Source of the DNA: Plakobranchus ocellatus | Taxonomy: Eukaryota; Mollusca; Gastropoda; Plakobranchidae | Assembly (NCBI GenBank): GCA_019648995.1 | Contig: BLXT01003739.1 | Coordinates: forward strand, 1,573,245 to 1,637,244 | Direction: 5' to 3' | Length of the DNA: 64,000 nt | Shown here: in pieces, positions 24,001 through 37,000 of the stretch | How positions within the stretch are numbered: the stretch's first letter is position 1 | Layout: each line of letters begins with the position of its first letter | The notes under the pieces: generated by a model | What the model was told of the DNA's origin: nothing | The model's input: only the letters and a program-made list of their open reading frames with translations | Database searches by the model: none | Translations under genes and position numbers: made by a program

Positions 24001-27000
24001 TTAGAAAAGTTGATACAATGCCCCATTCCTCTATACTACTTTCTGTAATTGGCATCACCATAAGAAATGTAATGGAAAAAAAATAATGAAGGATCTTATG
24101 ACAAGTGACTTGAACCATCCGAAAAAGATTTGTCTATGCTACACCCTTCCATTACTTCTGATGATTTTCATGAAACTAATTTACCTAACTGGTACAGGTA
24201 GACCCAGCTGAGTGGACATTGAAGCACATATAAAACTGTTATGTGGACTGACTATTGAACACCACAACTCTCACTTGGCAACCAAGTGACCTTCACACTG
24301 GCCAGTTTTTTAGCTTCACAGGTTTTCAAATGACAATATGCCAAAACAAAAATCAAGTTTGTCTACTTTTTCAGCTTAATTAAACAAACTTGTTAATAAT
24401 ACAATTACAATGATATTTGAGTAATATATCCAGATACATACCAACATATGCGAAGCTTTTAAGCTCTGCAGCAGGGTGGTAGCGGTAGGGAGAATCATCC
24501 GATAAATCTTCAGTGTCTGAAATCACCCGATCCCAGCTGTCATTAAAACTGCGGTGGTCCTCGACTTCCTCATCTGTCACTTGTTGGCTGCAAGAATGAA
24601 TGTCGTCTCTTGGCCACACTACTTCTGGCACACCCTCAATGCAATCGTCTGCGAGTTAAATATAAATAATTAATAACAGATGTAACGTTTGTAATTCTGC
24701 ACAGCTAGTAAATGATCAACAACAGCGCTTAAAATATAAAAATTGAATGTAAAGTTGCCTTGGTAAATTCTATTGAAAAAAAGTCATATTCTACATTTGA
24801 TATTAACAGTAACAAAGTCATAAATGGCACCTGTTGATTTTAGATTAATGAAACAATCAATGAATAATTAATTCCATGAAAGCATCATTGTCAACATTCT
24901 TTTAAATATTTTTACAAATGTGTGTGGATATATTTCTCTGATCTAAGAAAGCTCAAAATACAGAAAATTATACTTCTTTCCAAACAAATTATATTTTTAA
25001 AATGTCCCTTTAGTGTGCTTCAGTGACTATATTTGTATAAATTATTCCCAAAGGAGTAGAAATGAACCACAAAAGAGAAATTCCAGGACTTACAGTTTAT
25101 TTCAAAACGTGTTCGAACCTGCCGCAGTCGAGCATGAGTCAACAGATAGAAAGTCCTTGACTTGTCATATCTCAAGTCGTCTATTTGTGGTATCAGTTTT
25201 ATGATTACTTCATTGACAAGATAATCCCACACAGCATTCACGTTTTCAATCTGAAATGAAAGTTTGTCTAGGCTGCTTCGATATACAGTTATCGCCAAAA
25301 ATACTCTTTTTTTTTTCAAAGCATTTTTGATTAAGGAGTTTTGTTTTTTCAGAATCCACTTGACCTTTCTTAAGATTAATTAAATATCAGAATGAAATGC
25401 ATGACAGGTCAAATACATCAGGGTGGCTTTCTGATTATTCCAATCTAGCAAACAAACAAAAAATAATTAAAAAAAAAAAACAAAAAGAAAAAAAAAACCA
25501 CAGCTGCCTTATTATAACAAAAAAAAAACCAAAAAAACCATTAAAAAAAATATCTCTGTCAGTTAATTGCTTTCGTAACACTCATACAACAAATAGATNN
25601 NNNNNNNNNAAAATGCCAAAAAAAAAAAAAAAAACAAAACTGGAAAAAAATCTTTGAGCATATTTCACAAAATCTCTATTGTGAGAAGTTACAAAGGAGA
25701 CAAATAAACCTGTATTCTTGCAACAATCATTTAAAGCAAGTTATACTTTACCTTTGACAGTCTATCTCCCTCACTATAATCCTGGAGACAAAGAGAAACA
25801 GTTTCTAAATAATTTAACTTTACAGAGAAAGATGCTTTGACATTGTGCAGATAAAAGCAACGTTTACTCAAAGTTTCAGCTGCATTTGTGGAAAAGAAAG
25901 TAATAGTTCATTCTTAAAACTCCATCAGAGTTAGAGAATGAAATTTAGACAAAAAGATTGAGCTTTGAATCAAGAGAGAATGAAGCCAAAAAAGTTATAT
26001 AGAAAGAAAAATAAGAAAAAAACTAATTTTTACATACAAAAAGTTTGAGATTTTCATTTTGAATGTTTGAATGTACAGAATGATTAAATTAAAAGTTGTA
26101 AGATGATATTACACAATCAATAGTCAAAAAAAGTATGGGCAAATTTGCATTGAAATGAGATGATAGAATTAAAGGAAAGGTCTATTACAATTTCAGTCTG
26201 ATGGCAGTTTGTTTTTGTGTAGCTTGGCAAAGGAATAACTCGAAAGTGACAGGAAATGTTTTCATTTTTTCTTGCCAATTTTGAAGAAAGAAAGAACAAA
26301 TTTAATTTAAGAGCATGTTACATATTCTGTTGATTTTGAAATCAATTTTTGTAAATTTTCTCTTTAAAAAGTAGTTACAAAAGGAATCTTTACTTTATAT
26401 CTAAATACTAACTAACGCTATTTGTATGCCTGGAATCATGGACTAATAATTTAGTTTAAAAATCGCAAGAAAGGTGAAAGTGTGATTAGCAGGGAGACAG
26501 ATGGGTTGGGGGCTTGTCAGTATTTCTTCCATGCCATTAGACATTGTGCATGAATCTGGAATCCAGATAGAAACCAGAACATCACACTGCAACATGAGGT
26601 AAGGATTAAATGTGCCAAGCTATTTCAGATGCCTGTACTTTAAATTTCAAAACCAGCGGGGCTAAGTCTATCCAATGATTACTTTGGAGCATTTCAATCT
26701 CAGAGGCTAAAAATGAAGCACTGTAATCCTTGTCCAACTCACCCTCAAGTCCTCCCGCTCAAGACCAAGTAGTTCACTCTCTACACTGGACTTTTGCATG
26801 TATTCCATGTTGACATCTATATGACCATTGATAATGAACAGAACAGTGATCATGAAGACAGTGTAGAAAACCAACTCCCGTAGCATCTGGGGGCCACAGA
26901 ATCATACAATTACACTAAACCTATAGCTATTTGAGAAAGGCACTGCCACATTGTAAACTTAGGAAAAAAAAATGTAAGAAAATATACTTATTGATTGATT

Positions 27001-27958
27001 ATTACTTTAAGAAATAAAGAAGGTAAAAAAGGCAAAAATGCTTGTGTAATGTATTGGGCAAGGCAGTGATTTTTTTAGTTATCTCCCTTGAATGAAGTTC
27101 CAACCCCAGAACCCCAGTTTCCTTTACCAAAATTGCTCACACGTTCATCCTTTTTTATATTCATTACTAAACTATGAAATAGGATGTTTGAGGCTCTGAC
27201 TGTAAACTAAACTAATTGAGCTTCTCAATATCATTATGTTGTGATTGGTCTTGAGTAACATCATGGTGCCCAAATGTCTGGAAATGCATCTTCTTCATTG
27301 GTGTCTAAACAGTATTCACAAGTACACCAAATTCGTTGACACACCCTTCTGATTTTTATTTTTTATTGTCATTGAAATTGTGTTTGTTTCTTATTGTTTT
27401 CTTCATTTTTTAAATATTTTTTTTACTATCAATTTTATCATATTTATTTTTTCAATTCGTAATTAAGTTTGAATTTGCGTGTTAGTGGCAAATTTTGCTC
27501 TGGTAACCTTGCTCTAAATTTCTGATGTAGATCTATGTCTCAATATGGTTTGTAATACGCCCAAGTGATGACCTTCTGTTAGCCTTGTCTTCTAGATTAA
27601 GATCGAATGAAGCTGGGAGTATACATGTTTGTAGATTGTATCTATGATCTAGATCAGTACAAATATTGTGTTGGCTACAGTGGAAATTTGTTAGGCCCTA
27701 AGGTCTTTGTTCTTCATTTGAGGAAAAGGGGAGGAGGTGTAATGGTTTTGGGAGGAGTAAAGGGGAAATTACATGGGACTAACATTAGACTAGACCTAGA
27801 CAGACAAGTCTAATTGTTCAGCAAGTACTTGCACACACTTCCCAATAAAGCCAGCTGGCCACTGCCTACCTCCACAACACCACACACCCACACATACGTT
27901 GTTTGGAAATGATTGGCATGCTTCATCGTCACAGTCGCATTGCCCTAGTGCTAGAGGG

Positions 27959-28026
<68 letters not shown>

Positions 28027-31000
28027 AAACACTTTGAAGTTTAGACAAAACTGGCCAATGCGGCCAAGGGCAAAACAAGGGTCGCTGCTGATGTAATAAG
28101 TATGAATAGATCTATAATAAGGACTGCCTCCAGACTAGTCTGTTGGCCTGTGATGAGTAACACCCTCCCTCCCCTTACCGCTTAAACACACACACACATA
28201 TAAAACTTCCTGCTGTGGCCTTATCCTGTAACTGTAATAAAAATATAACACAGCGATGAAAAATATAACACAGGGTGAATTGTACAGTATAGGGCTAGCA
28301 TTATGCACATCGGAGAAAAAGCGTTCTTTGATGAGCAGTGTCAAACAGTAAAAGATTGACTTAAATAAAAATCGAGTTATGCGGTGGCCCTTCATAATAA
28401 GTCTTTTACGGGGGTGGTTCCAAGATAAAAGATCGACTTGAATGAAAATTGACTTGGTCAGTGTCGACTGTGCTAACTATCTGAGCGATGTACAAAATAA
28501 AATCATATCAAATTAAAACTAAAAGGCATTGGGGAAACACCGATATTTTTCTAGTGCACTGACACTCAATTCGATATAGTCTAAAAATTTAATCCTTTAG
28601 AAAACACGAGCTGCTTCCCTTCTTATGATGTAAAGACATTCTGACTCACTTCTTTTGCTTTGCTTTCCACTTTCAATCGCTCCAAAACTTTGCTTGCGTC
28701 TATTAAACTGATAGGATAGGACTGCTGAACCTTGAGGCGTTTACGCTTCCCTCCAACAATGGCCTTTTGAGAAGCTTTATCTTTTATCAACAATTTCAGG
28801 CCCTCATCTGAAAAGAAATAAAAATACTGAGGCTGATTAAAATCTTCAAAAGCAAGGTGAATCTGAAAAATGCTGGTGCCATAGCTGATGTGGCAATTGC
28901 CATTGCTTTTTCACTACCTAATAGTAAACCTTCGTAAAAAGATTTCAGTTTGATAATTTTGCACAAAGTTTAGGGTATTTTTTATCAATTCCAATGCAAA
29001 ATGAAATTCATAGGTTCTAGAAGCAGTATCATGAAGTCTAGCCACAGAAAAACACTGCTATTAATCCTTAGTGACTCTCCTTTTTAGCTTTGACCCCTAG
29101 CTTCCCTGGTTCAAACTCTAAATCCTAACAGCAAACACATGATTGACAATAAAGCAGCAATGAGAAGAGATGGTTGTGTACACAACAGATTTCAAAGTGG
29201 ATGTAGTGAAAAGAACTGATATCTAAAGAAGACAGCAAAAGTAGTAATAGTGAAACAACCAGGTATAAACAAAACACTACAAATTTGAGGTCAAAAGAGC
29301 TTAAACACTAAAAAACTGTAAAAGTAACTGGAGTGACAACAACTGTTGTACATACACGACTAGAAAAAGAGCTGGTGTACACAGCAGACCTCTATAATAG
29401 TAGCTGGAAAAAGGGCTGGTATATGCAGCACACGACAAAAATAGTGGTAGTGAGACATAACACAAGAGCTGATTGAGTAGACTGTACACAATAGACCCAT
29501 ATAGTTTTGAGGTAGAGACAGGTTGTGTTTACAAGAGACCATAGGCGTAACAGTGCTAAGGATGAGCATTTAAAGATGGCTTGTCCCGTATCATTAAGAG
29601 ATGGTGGATATAGTGAGATGAACTACTCTGCTGTATTGAAAGTTAAATGGACCCTGGCTTATCTCTTTCAATTTAACAGCTAAAAATGGGTATCTTCCAA
29701 AACAATAGGGTCCACCCAGGTGACATCAATATCAGTGAAGTCGACTGTATTTGTTAAGAAACCTATGATTGATTTTCAAACAATTTGAAAAATACAATAC
29801 AAGAATACTAAATGTAAATAGTTGGCAATTGGTTTCTTTTTCTTTACTTTACTTAAAGTGAAAATGGATTGTCAATATACTATTGTGAATATTTGTCATG
29901 GGATCAACCCGTGTAAAAATCAATATTATATTCATCTTGTTTACGACTCTCTGATGATAGAAAAAATTTTAGTCAATATATACAAACAGAAATCTACTAT
30001 CTTATAGTTACCTAAGTTCGAGAGTGGAGATTTCTCCCCCATGCTTTGCTCCTTCTTGATAACACGGATCATGATCACTGCTTTGAGGCAAACCACCAAT
30101 GGCATGAAGAGGATAATGTTTAATAAGAAAGCCATGAAGTAGGTAAGCAGCCAATTTAAGCTCCTCTCTGTGACTAGACTTAAACCTTGCACTATGATGT
30201 TGTAGACAAGCAAAGTATTGAAGACACACACCAGACTCCATGTCACGTAGGTACTCCAGTACGGGAGCCTATAGTAATAAAAATTTTTTTAAAATATTCT
30301 AGAATTTCTTCACAAATAAAATCAAAACAGAGGTTTGAAATGTCACCTTCCATACAATTCTATTTCCATACATAACATACTCAATTCCTGAAAAGTGAAA
30401 ACGTGTAAAGCAGCAGAGCATGGTGCGGAACTCTGTATAATTCAACTGGAAAGACATGCTTTGCAATAAAGAATTGGAAGATACTAAACTTCTCTCTTTA
30501 CATATGAGGTTAGGAAGTCCAAAGAAGAGAAAGAATAACACATTGAGACTTTGAACCGAGGAAGAATAACACATTGAGACTTTGAACCGAGGAAGAATAA
30601 CACATTGAGACTTTGAACCAAGTAAAAAAAGGGTTTTGATGTGCTATTATTATTTGTGCCTATACCTCAGACTCTGTCTGCAATTACTTGCTAAACTGTG
30701 GGAACATCTATGGTGGCTCGTGGGTGTGAGCATAGGGTTGGACATACCCCCACTTCTCAGGTGGTCTGGGGGCTGCGTAGGCCACCAGTAGGATCCAGCC
30801 TCAGAGTCCCTGGTGGGGGTTCAGGTCCCAGTCTATTAATTTATAATTTTCCTTCTAGGCTCCTTTAGCGAAATGAATGCCGCAAGAGATCATCTATTGC
30901 AAGTTCTGTAGGTTGATGTTGAGCTCAATTGATTATGGACCTTTTGAAACCACTTTGGCCTACACTTAGAAATAATTGTCTAGATCAAAACAACTGGCAA

Positions 31001-34000
31001 GCCTTAAAATGGAATGGAAATCGGTAGTTTCCACAATAACCATCAACAAAGAATAATTTGTATGAGAAAATAATTGAGGCCATTCAACTCTCCTCAAAGA
31101 CACTCAATAGTTTCATATTGTCATCTAACTGAGTCACATCGTCACAAGGAAAAAATTGATTTCCTGAATTTATAAATCTAATCTTAGAATTGAGCTATCA
31201 AGAAAATGGCCTTCTTTTAGTCATGAACTTTCTGATCATGAACATTTCAGGTCACAGCCCTCACAGGGCACAAGGCAAGCCTGCTCATCACACCCCAAAC
31301 CTCTTATCGGGAGAAGCTAATGGAACAAAAAGATGATAACCTACTCCTAATTGACAGCTGTCCGCATTACATGTATCGATAATTGGTTTTAATCATTAGA
31401 AGTTAGTCTTCTTGGCCTTTTTTAAAACTTTTTAAGTGTGTAGACCAAGATTACTCGTAAAAAGTAGAATATTATTTAGGTTCAGGTTGCATGAAACTTA
31501 ACTTTGGAAACGTTTAGCAGCAATCATACTGCATCAATTACAGGTGATTGATAATTTAAGGGCTTGCAAACAAAAGAGTAATTTCTAGATTCTAGAGGGT
31601 TGCCGCAAGACAAGTCGGAAAGTGTTTACGTCACAGGAATTTCCCTGGACTGGGACGATGGGTCAAGAAAGCGGAAGTATGGGTATGCAGGCGTGCTCTG
31701 CCTTCTTGTCTAATGAATAGGAAAAGACAGTGGGATCCTTGATCACGGCCCAGCTCGTGCCTCTGGCTTTTTCCTTCTTACTTACAGGTTGCTGTAAAGG
31801 AACTTGGTTGGGCGAGCTACAACTATGATAAGCCAGCAGCCGGCAGCTGAATCTTTTGGCAAGCAAGCCCACTCAGCTTGGCGTCTATACTCTCTATATT
31901 GGGGTTTTAAGTCACAGAGAAGAGCGGATTAGTCACTGTTATTTCTATCTCTGTATTTTTGTTTGGAAAATGATATATTTTTTAATTGATTAATTTATTT
32001 TGGTCGTTGCAGGCTGGTCAGGTCCCAGCCAATCTGGTTGGACATTGCCCACCCTGCCCATTGAGGCGAGCCGCCATGGGGGAACATTCAACTCTTTCAT
32101 GAGTAATTTCTTGAGCTATTTTGTGTAGATTCATCCTTTTGTAAGCAACATTGGTGTTTATTGGTTATATTTGCAGTCCCACAGGCTAACAAGCTGTTCG
32201 TAAAGAAGCTTTGGTTTGCCCCTTTAATGGTCTAGAACATTGGTAAAATTGAGCTTGTCTTTGTCCATGGAGTCCTCAGTATGTCATTTGTATTGGTTTG
32301 CTCATCCTTGTGAAAACAGTGATATACTTGATGTTTTGTTGGGCATTAAGTATAATCTTGCAGCCTATACTTGTTGACTTTCCATGGTTTATCCTATTTC
32401 CTATATTTCTCATTTATTGTCTCAAATCTATTCAATTGCTATATTATAAAATCAATTGCTATTGATGACAACTTTTGCTTTTAACCATGACTTCCCTATT
32501 CCATGGAATTAGATTGATGAGTTATTGCACCTAAGTTTTCAAACCCATTATTTAATGAACAAAATCAATTTAGCAATACCAATATTGATTGCCCTTTTCT
32601 TTGAATCATACAAGGACATCTTTCCCATTTAATAATTTATGCCTCAAAGAGTGCCAAGTCCTATAGAGGCCTAATTATATGGGACCAACTCAAAACTCTG
32701 AAGAGATACCTGGGTAGAGAAAATTTTAAATAATCACAAAATGACAGCCAGACCTCCCACCTTCCACACACGTACCCTAAATCCACTAAGGCCGATTGCA
32801 GCGTAGCTCTGTAGTTCTGTATCTTATATGCAACTGACTTGATCAAAATAGCACGGCGCATTGCAACACACTATTTTGTGTTTGCTATAGCAGTGTTGCG
32901 CTGCTATAGCAGTGTTGCGCTGTAGCGAGTTAGCTATCAGCTAGCTGACTTGACGCTTCAGGCGGCCTATTCAACACCGTTGTAAAGCACGTTTGACATA
33001 AGAAAATTTTCTCAATAGAAATCGGCAAATCAGTAAAAATTCAGTATGACCGAGTAGTTTATAAGGATCTCTTGATGTTAGAATTGATTAATAACCACAA
33101 AATTCCACTTTATGCTCTCAAATGTAAATCAATTTAGATCCAATGTACCAGATTAGAAAAAAGATGTAGACTAGATCTGTATTATGAAAGAAAGAGATTT
33201 ATTTTTAGTGTAAGGGATAGGGCTTTTATTGTTTAAAAATAAATTAATAATTAAAAAGTTGCCAAATTGGAGATTTTGAAATCGCCAATTCCTAGATTTA
33301 GGCCTACTAAAATCTAGCTATGTAGTCCATAGATCTGCAAATAAACTGCAATGCAAACTTTCATGTTATGCACTTCTTCATTATATCTACATTATTTCTT
33401 CACTAGTACAGTGGTAACTAGAGATTTGAGATCCTTTATGTAGATGCAGGTGTACAATTTTAATTTGATTTTGGGGGACTCTAGTATAACAACGCGTTAA
33501 TAAATTGATAATTCTTAAACTGCAATTTATATTTAACTCTTTTTGAATCGATCTTTCCTGGGAGACCTCACATCCTATCCCATGCTGGCGCTGTGATGAC
33601 TCGGGCTGGTTGCACATCAGGTGAGACACAGAGCTACAGAACTACACTGAAATTGGCCTAAAGGTAAAAGTACTGATCCATATTGTTTTTGTGTCAACAT
33701 TGCCAGAATCTAGGTGCATGTTTATACAGCAGGTTGTTTTTTAATCCACTGCTTTACTCCATCTCATAGGCTTACAGTGTTGCAGCATGTTTATATCAAA
33801 AGTGTTCGATGCCGTTTGTCAAAATTACAATAAACTCTCTAAGTGCCCTGCATTCAATCACATCACACTTCAGCTGATGGCCATCCATTTCTGAGGTTTT
33901 ATTGGAGCCATTAAAAAATCCCTTAACATGGGTGTCTTGATCTTGACCTTAGCTGCAGCTGGAGCAAAATTTAAATTTAGAGATGTCAAACTTACAAAAC

Positions 34001-37000
34001 AAACTTGCATACAAATAACCCCTAGCCTAATTTTGCAACTTTCACATTTCATGACATTTGCGCCCAATGCACAATTGTCACCTGATCTCTGTGGTATTTT
34101 TTAAAAGAAATATAATTTGTATTTTGCAATGGATTCAACTGAATATGAATTGTTCTTTAGTGCCATGAACAAGAGGCCTAGCTTGTGCATCAAAACAGAT
34201 TGTGTGCAGGCTCCTTTTTTAGCATCCATTTTGTGGGTTTGAATTCACTAGTCAAACAAAGTCGAAATAAGTTTTCACGCACGCACTATGCGGCCAGTAT
34301 TGGATGACCATCACCTTCATTATGAACACAGCACATGTCCCCTGAAGGAGGGCCGTCAGTGCACCATCATACTGTTGCAAACGTAAAAAAGCCACACTCT
34401 CAATCTGAGGCAGGGTTACTTCTTTCAAATTGCTTAATTGCTTGCAAGAGAGCACTACATGTACATCCTTATGCGCCGACACAAACACTAATTGTATAGT
34501 GTCAGGTTCATGACTAGAGGAACATTAGCACCATGATATACAAAGAAGTAAATACATTGTTAACATGAGACTGATCCAAAAAGCACAATAACTTTTTCTC
34601 TTTCCTCTGTCCTCTAGCATAACTGAACAGAATTTCAGCTCAGCAGTAAAAAAACAGAATTTACAAGTGTTTACAGTAATTTTTTGGACAGGTCTGTAAT
34701 TACATAGTAACATTTGTTACTAAATCTAATTGACCTGATAGACCTGGGCCAATTTCTTGATAAGCTACTCGAGTTCATAAATGGCCTATGGCATCCACGA
34801 ATCATAGGTTATCATCAAGAATTGGATGATATAGTAAACATTACTTTTGTGCACTAAAAAGGCTGAGTAACTTGTAAAAAATGAACCACTTCTTTTTGTC
34901 TTTTCACCGTGTGGTTCCTCTTAGTTGAGACACAAGGAGGGTAGAAAAAAAAAATTATTGAAAAGTGTTCTGAGCACCATTTATTTGACATGGCTTTGCA
35001 CGCGAGACTTGAAATGCAAACTGTCATGTGCCAAAAAGTTATCGCAATGTCTTATATTAAGATTTTTTACTGTATAGTTACTTTAATTAAACAGATTTTT
35101 AAAGGCAAAAGCTTTAACACGGTAAGGCATCTATAAGAGTTGAACTGTCAATTTTTAGCAGAAATATTGTAAGTTTTAATTTGTTTGTACATAGTATGGC
35201 TGAATACATATTACAAAATTAATATTGATTATTTGCCTGGCTAATGGATCAGGCTAGAAAGAATTTTAACAGACCTGGGAACTTTTATGGACTTTATAAC
35301 AAAGAAAGAAAAATAAATAATGAGATCTAGCCAAAGAATTAAGTCATATATTTTATATGAAGCTGCAAGCTAAAAAAAAAAACTAATTCGGGATGCTTAT
35401 GTAAACTTTTCAAATGGACATACATATGCAGCTAAACAATTAAAATCCCTGCCCTTAAATAATGAATAGCCCACCCAACCTAAAATCTTTCTATCACATA
35501 ATTGAGTTTGAGTCTACTACTGACAACTTGGCTTGTCAAAACACAACATGTCATTCTGATATCTTTTTTAAATAAAAAAACCTTGTTTGGCCTATTTTGT
35601 TAAAACTTTACTTACATGAAATATGTTTTTAAAACTCGTTGCTGTTTTTCATTTATCTCTTCTTCACATTGTTGCTTTTGTCTTTCGTTTGTTTTCTGTT
35701 CTCTTGTTATATCCTTATCTGGCTGCTTGTCAGTCTCTCTTGCTTCCACCTTTATCTCCTTTTCCTCTTGTTTGTCCTTGATTGCTTCTTCAGATGTGAT
35801 AGTTCCTTCATGCACCTCAGTCTCCTCCAAGTCCTCTGTGAAATATAAGATAACAAAACAACACTTCAATCTTCCTCTCCAAGGAATTTTGGGGATGGGA
35901 AGCATCAAGCATGAGAGATTTAATCTTGAGGTTGTTCTGAAAACTGAAGTTGATTTTTTAAAGGCATTCTAAGTAGGAGTGACTTTATCAAAAAAAGGTA
36001 AGATTATACATGGTGATTTATAATGATTTTTGCCACTAAATAATGATTTTAGGTTTGGTTGCCTTCACAAAAAATATCCCTTAAATAGATTTTTTTATGA
36101 AAAATTCTAGATATAGCTCTACATAACTTGGACAAATACGCCATTAATCCTAGGTTGAAATCTTTTTGTGTAAGAAAATCCATATGTATATTTCCTGAAC
36201 ATCTGTGCCCATGTGTGTTGCTTTTTGACTTTATTCAAAATAATATTGAACTGTAGGCCAACTCTGTGATATGCTCTCTGGTTGGATAATATTTTGTCTT
36301 GTAAAGGTTGGCCTTAAGCTAGTCATATTATCTTGAGATTACTAAAGGGCCAGTACTATGTAAACTATAAACTAAATTTTCATGGTAGAATATCCCATCT
36401 CATTCTATTTTTTCTATTCAAGTTATATGTTGTTTTCGCGACATTTTTCTCCAATCTAGAAACTGGGGTCGATCTTTATATGAATGTGAGATTTAGACAG
36501 ATGGAACAAATTTGAGAGAATGGACTTGTTTATGAAAAAATCAGAGTGTGTAGCTTGGGCATAGCTTGGGCGAAGCCCTTGTCGGGAATGGTCAAGGCTA
36601 AATGTAAAACTTGACAAACCAATAGCAAACTTTACTATTTGCACTTCATTTATCTGTGACTGAAGAGTTAATGCTGCAAACATTAAATTGCTCAAGGCTC
36701 TTGAAATCCTATCGATGTAGATTCAAATTTTTATTTATTTATTATTTCATTATTTGAACAAGTAAATTTTCTATGACTGCAAAAGCTTCAGCTAGTAAAT
36801 AATATGGCCTATGACTTTTTCTTATTCAACACCACTTTTTGACTGGTCTTATTCTTTCAAAACTGATTGACTATTCAAGTTATTTCTCTTTTCTCCATTG
36901 GCTCTACCTCCACTGCTATTTGAGGTAGGTTTCAAATCTGCTAAAATCCCTATAGGAAACATGCTTTTCAATAGTATAAACTTTATACTCATTTTACATT

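Noticed and set aside
27796-28096. ORFs over the GA repeat on both strands
   Set aside because: They are low-complexity translations of a microsatellite (Ser-Leu or Arg-Glu repeats).
31663-31872. Minus-strand 69-codon ORF in a GC-richer patch
   Set aside because: No motif and no phase-compatible role between exons 13 and 14, which join cleanly.
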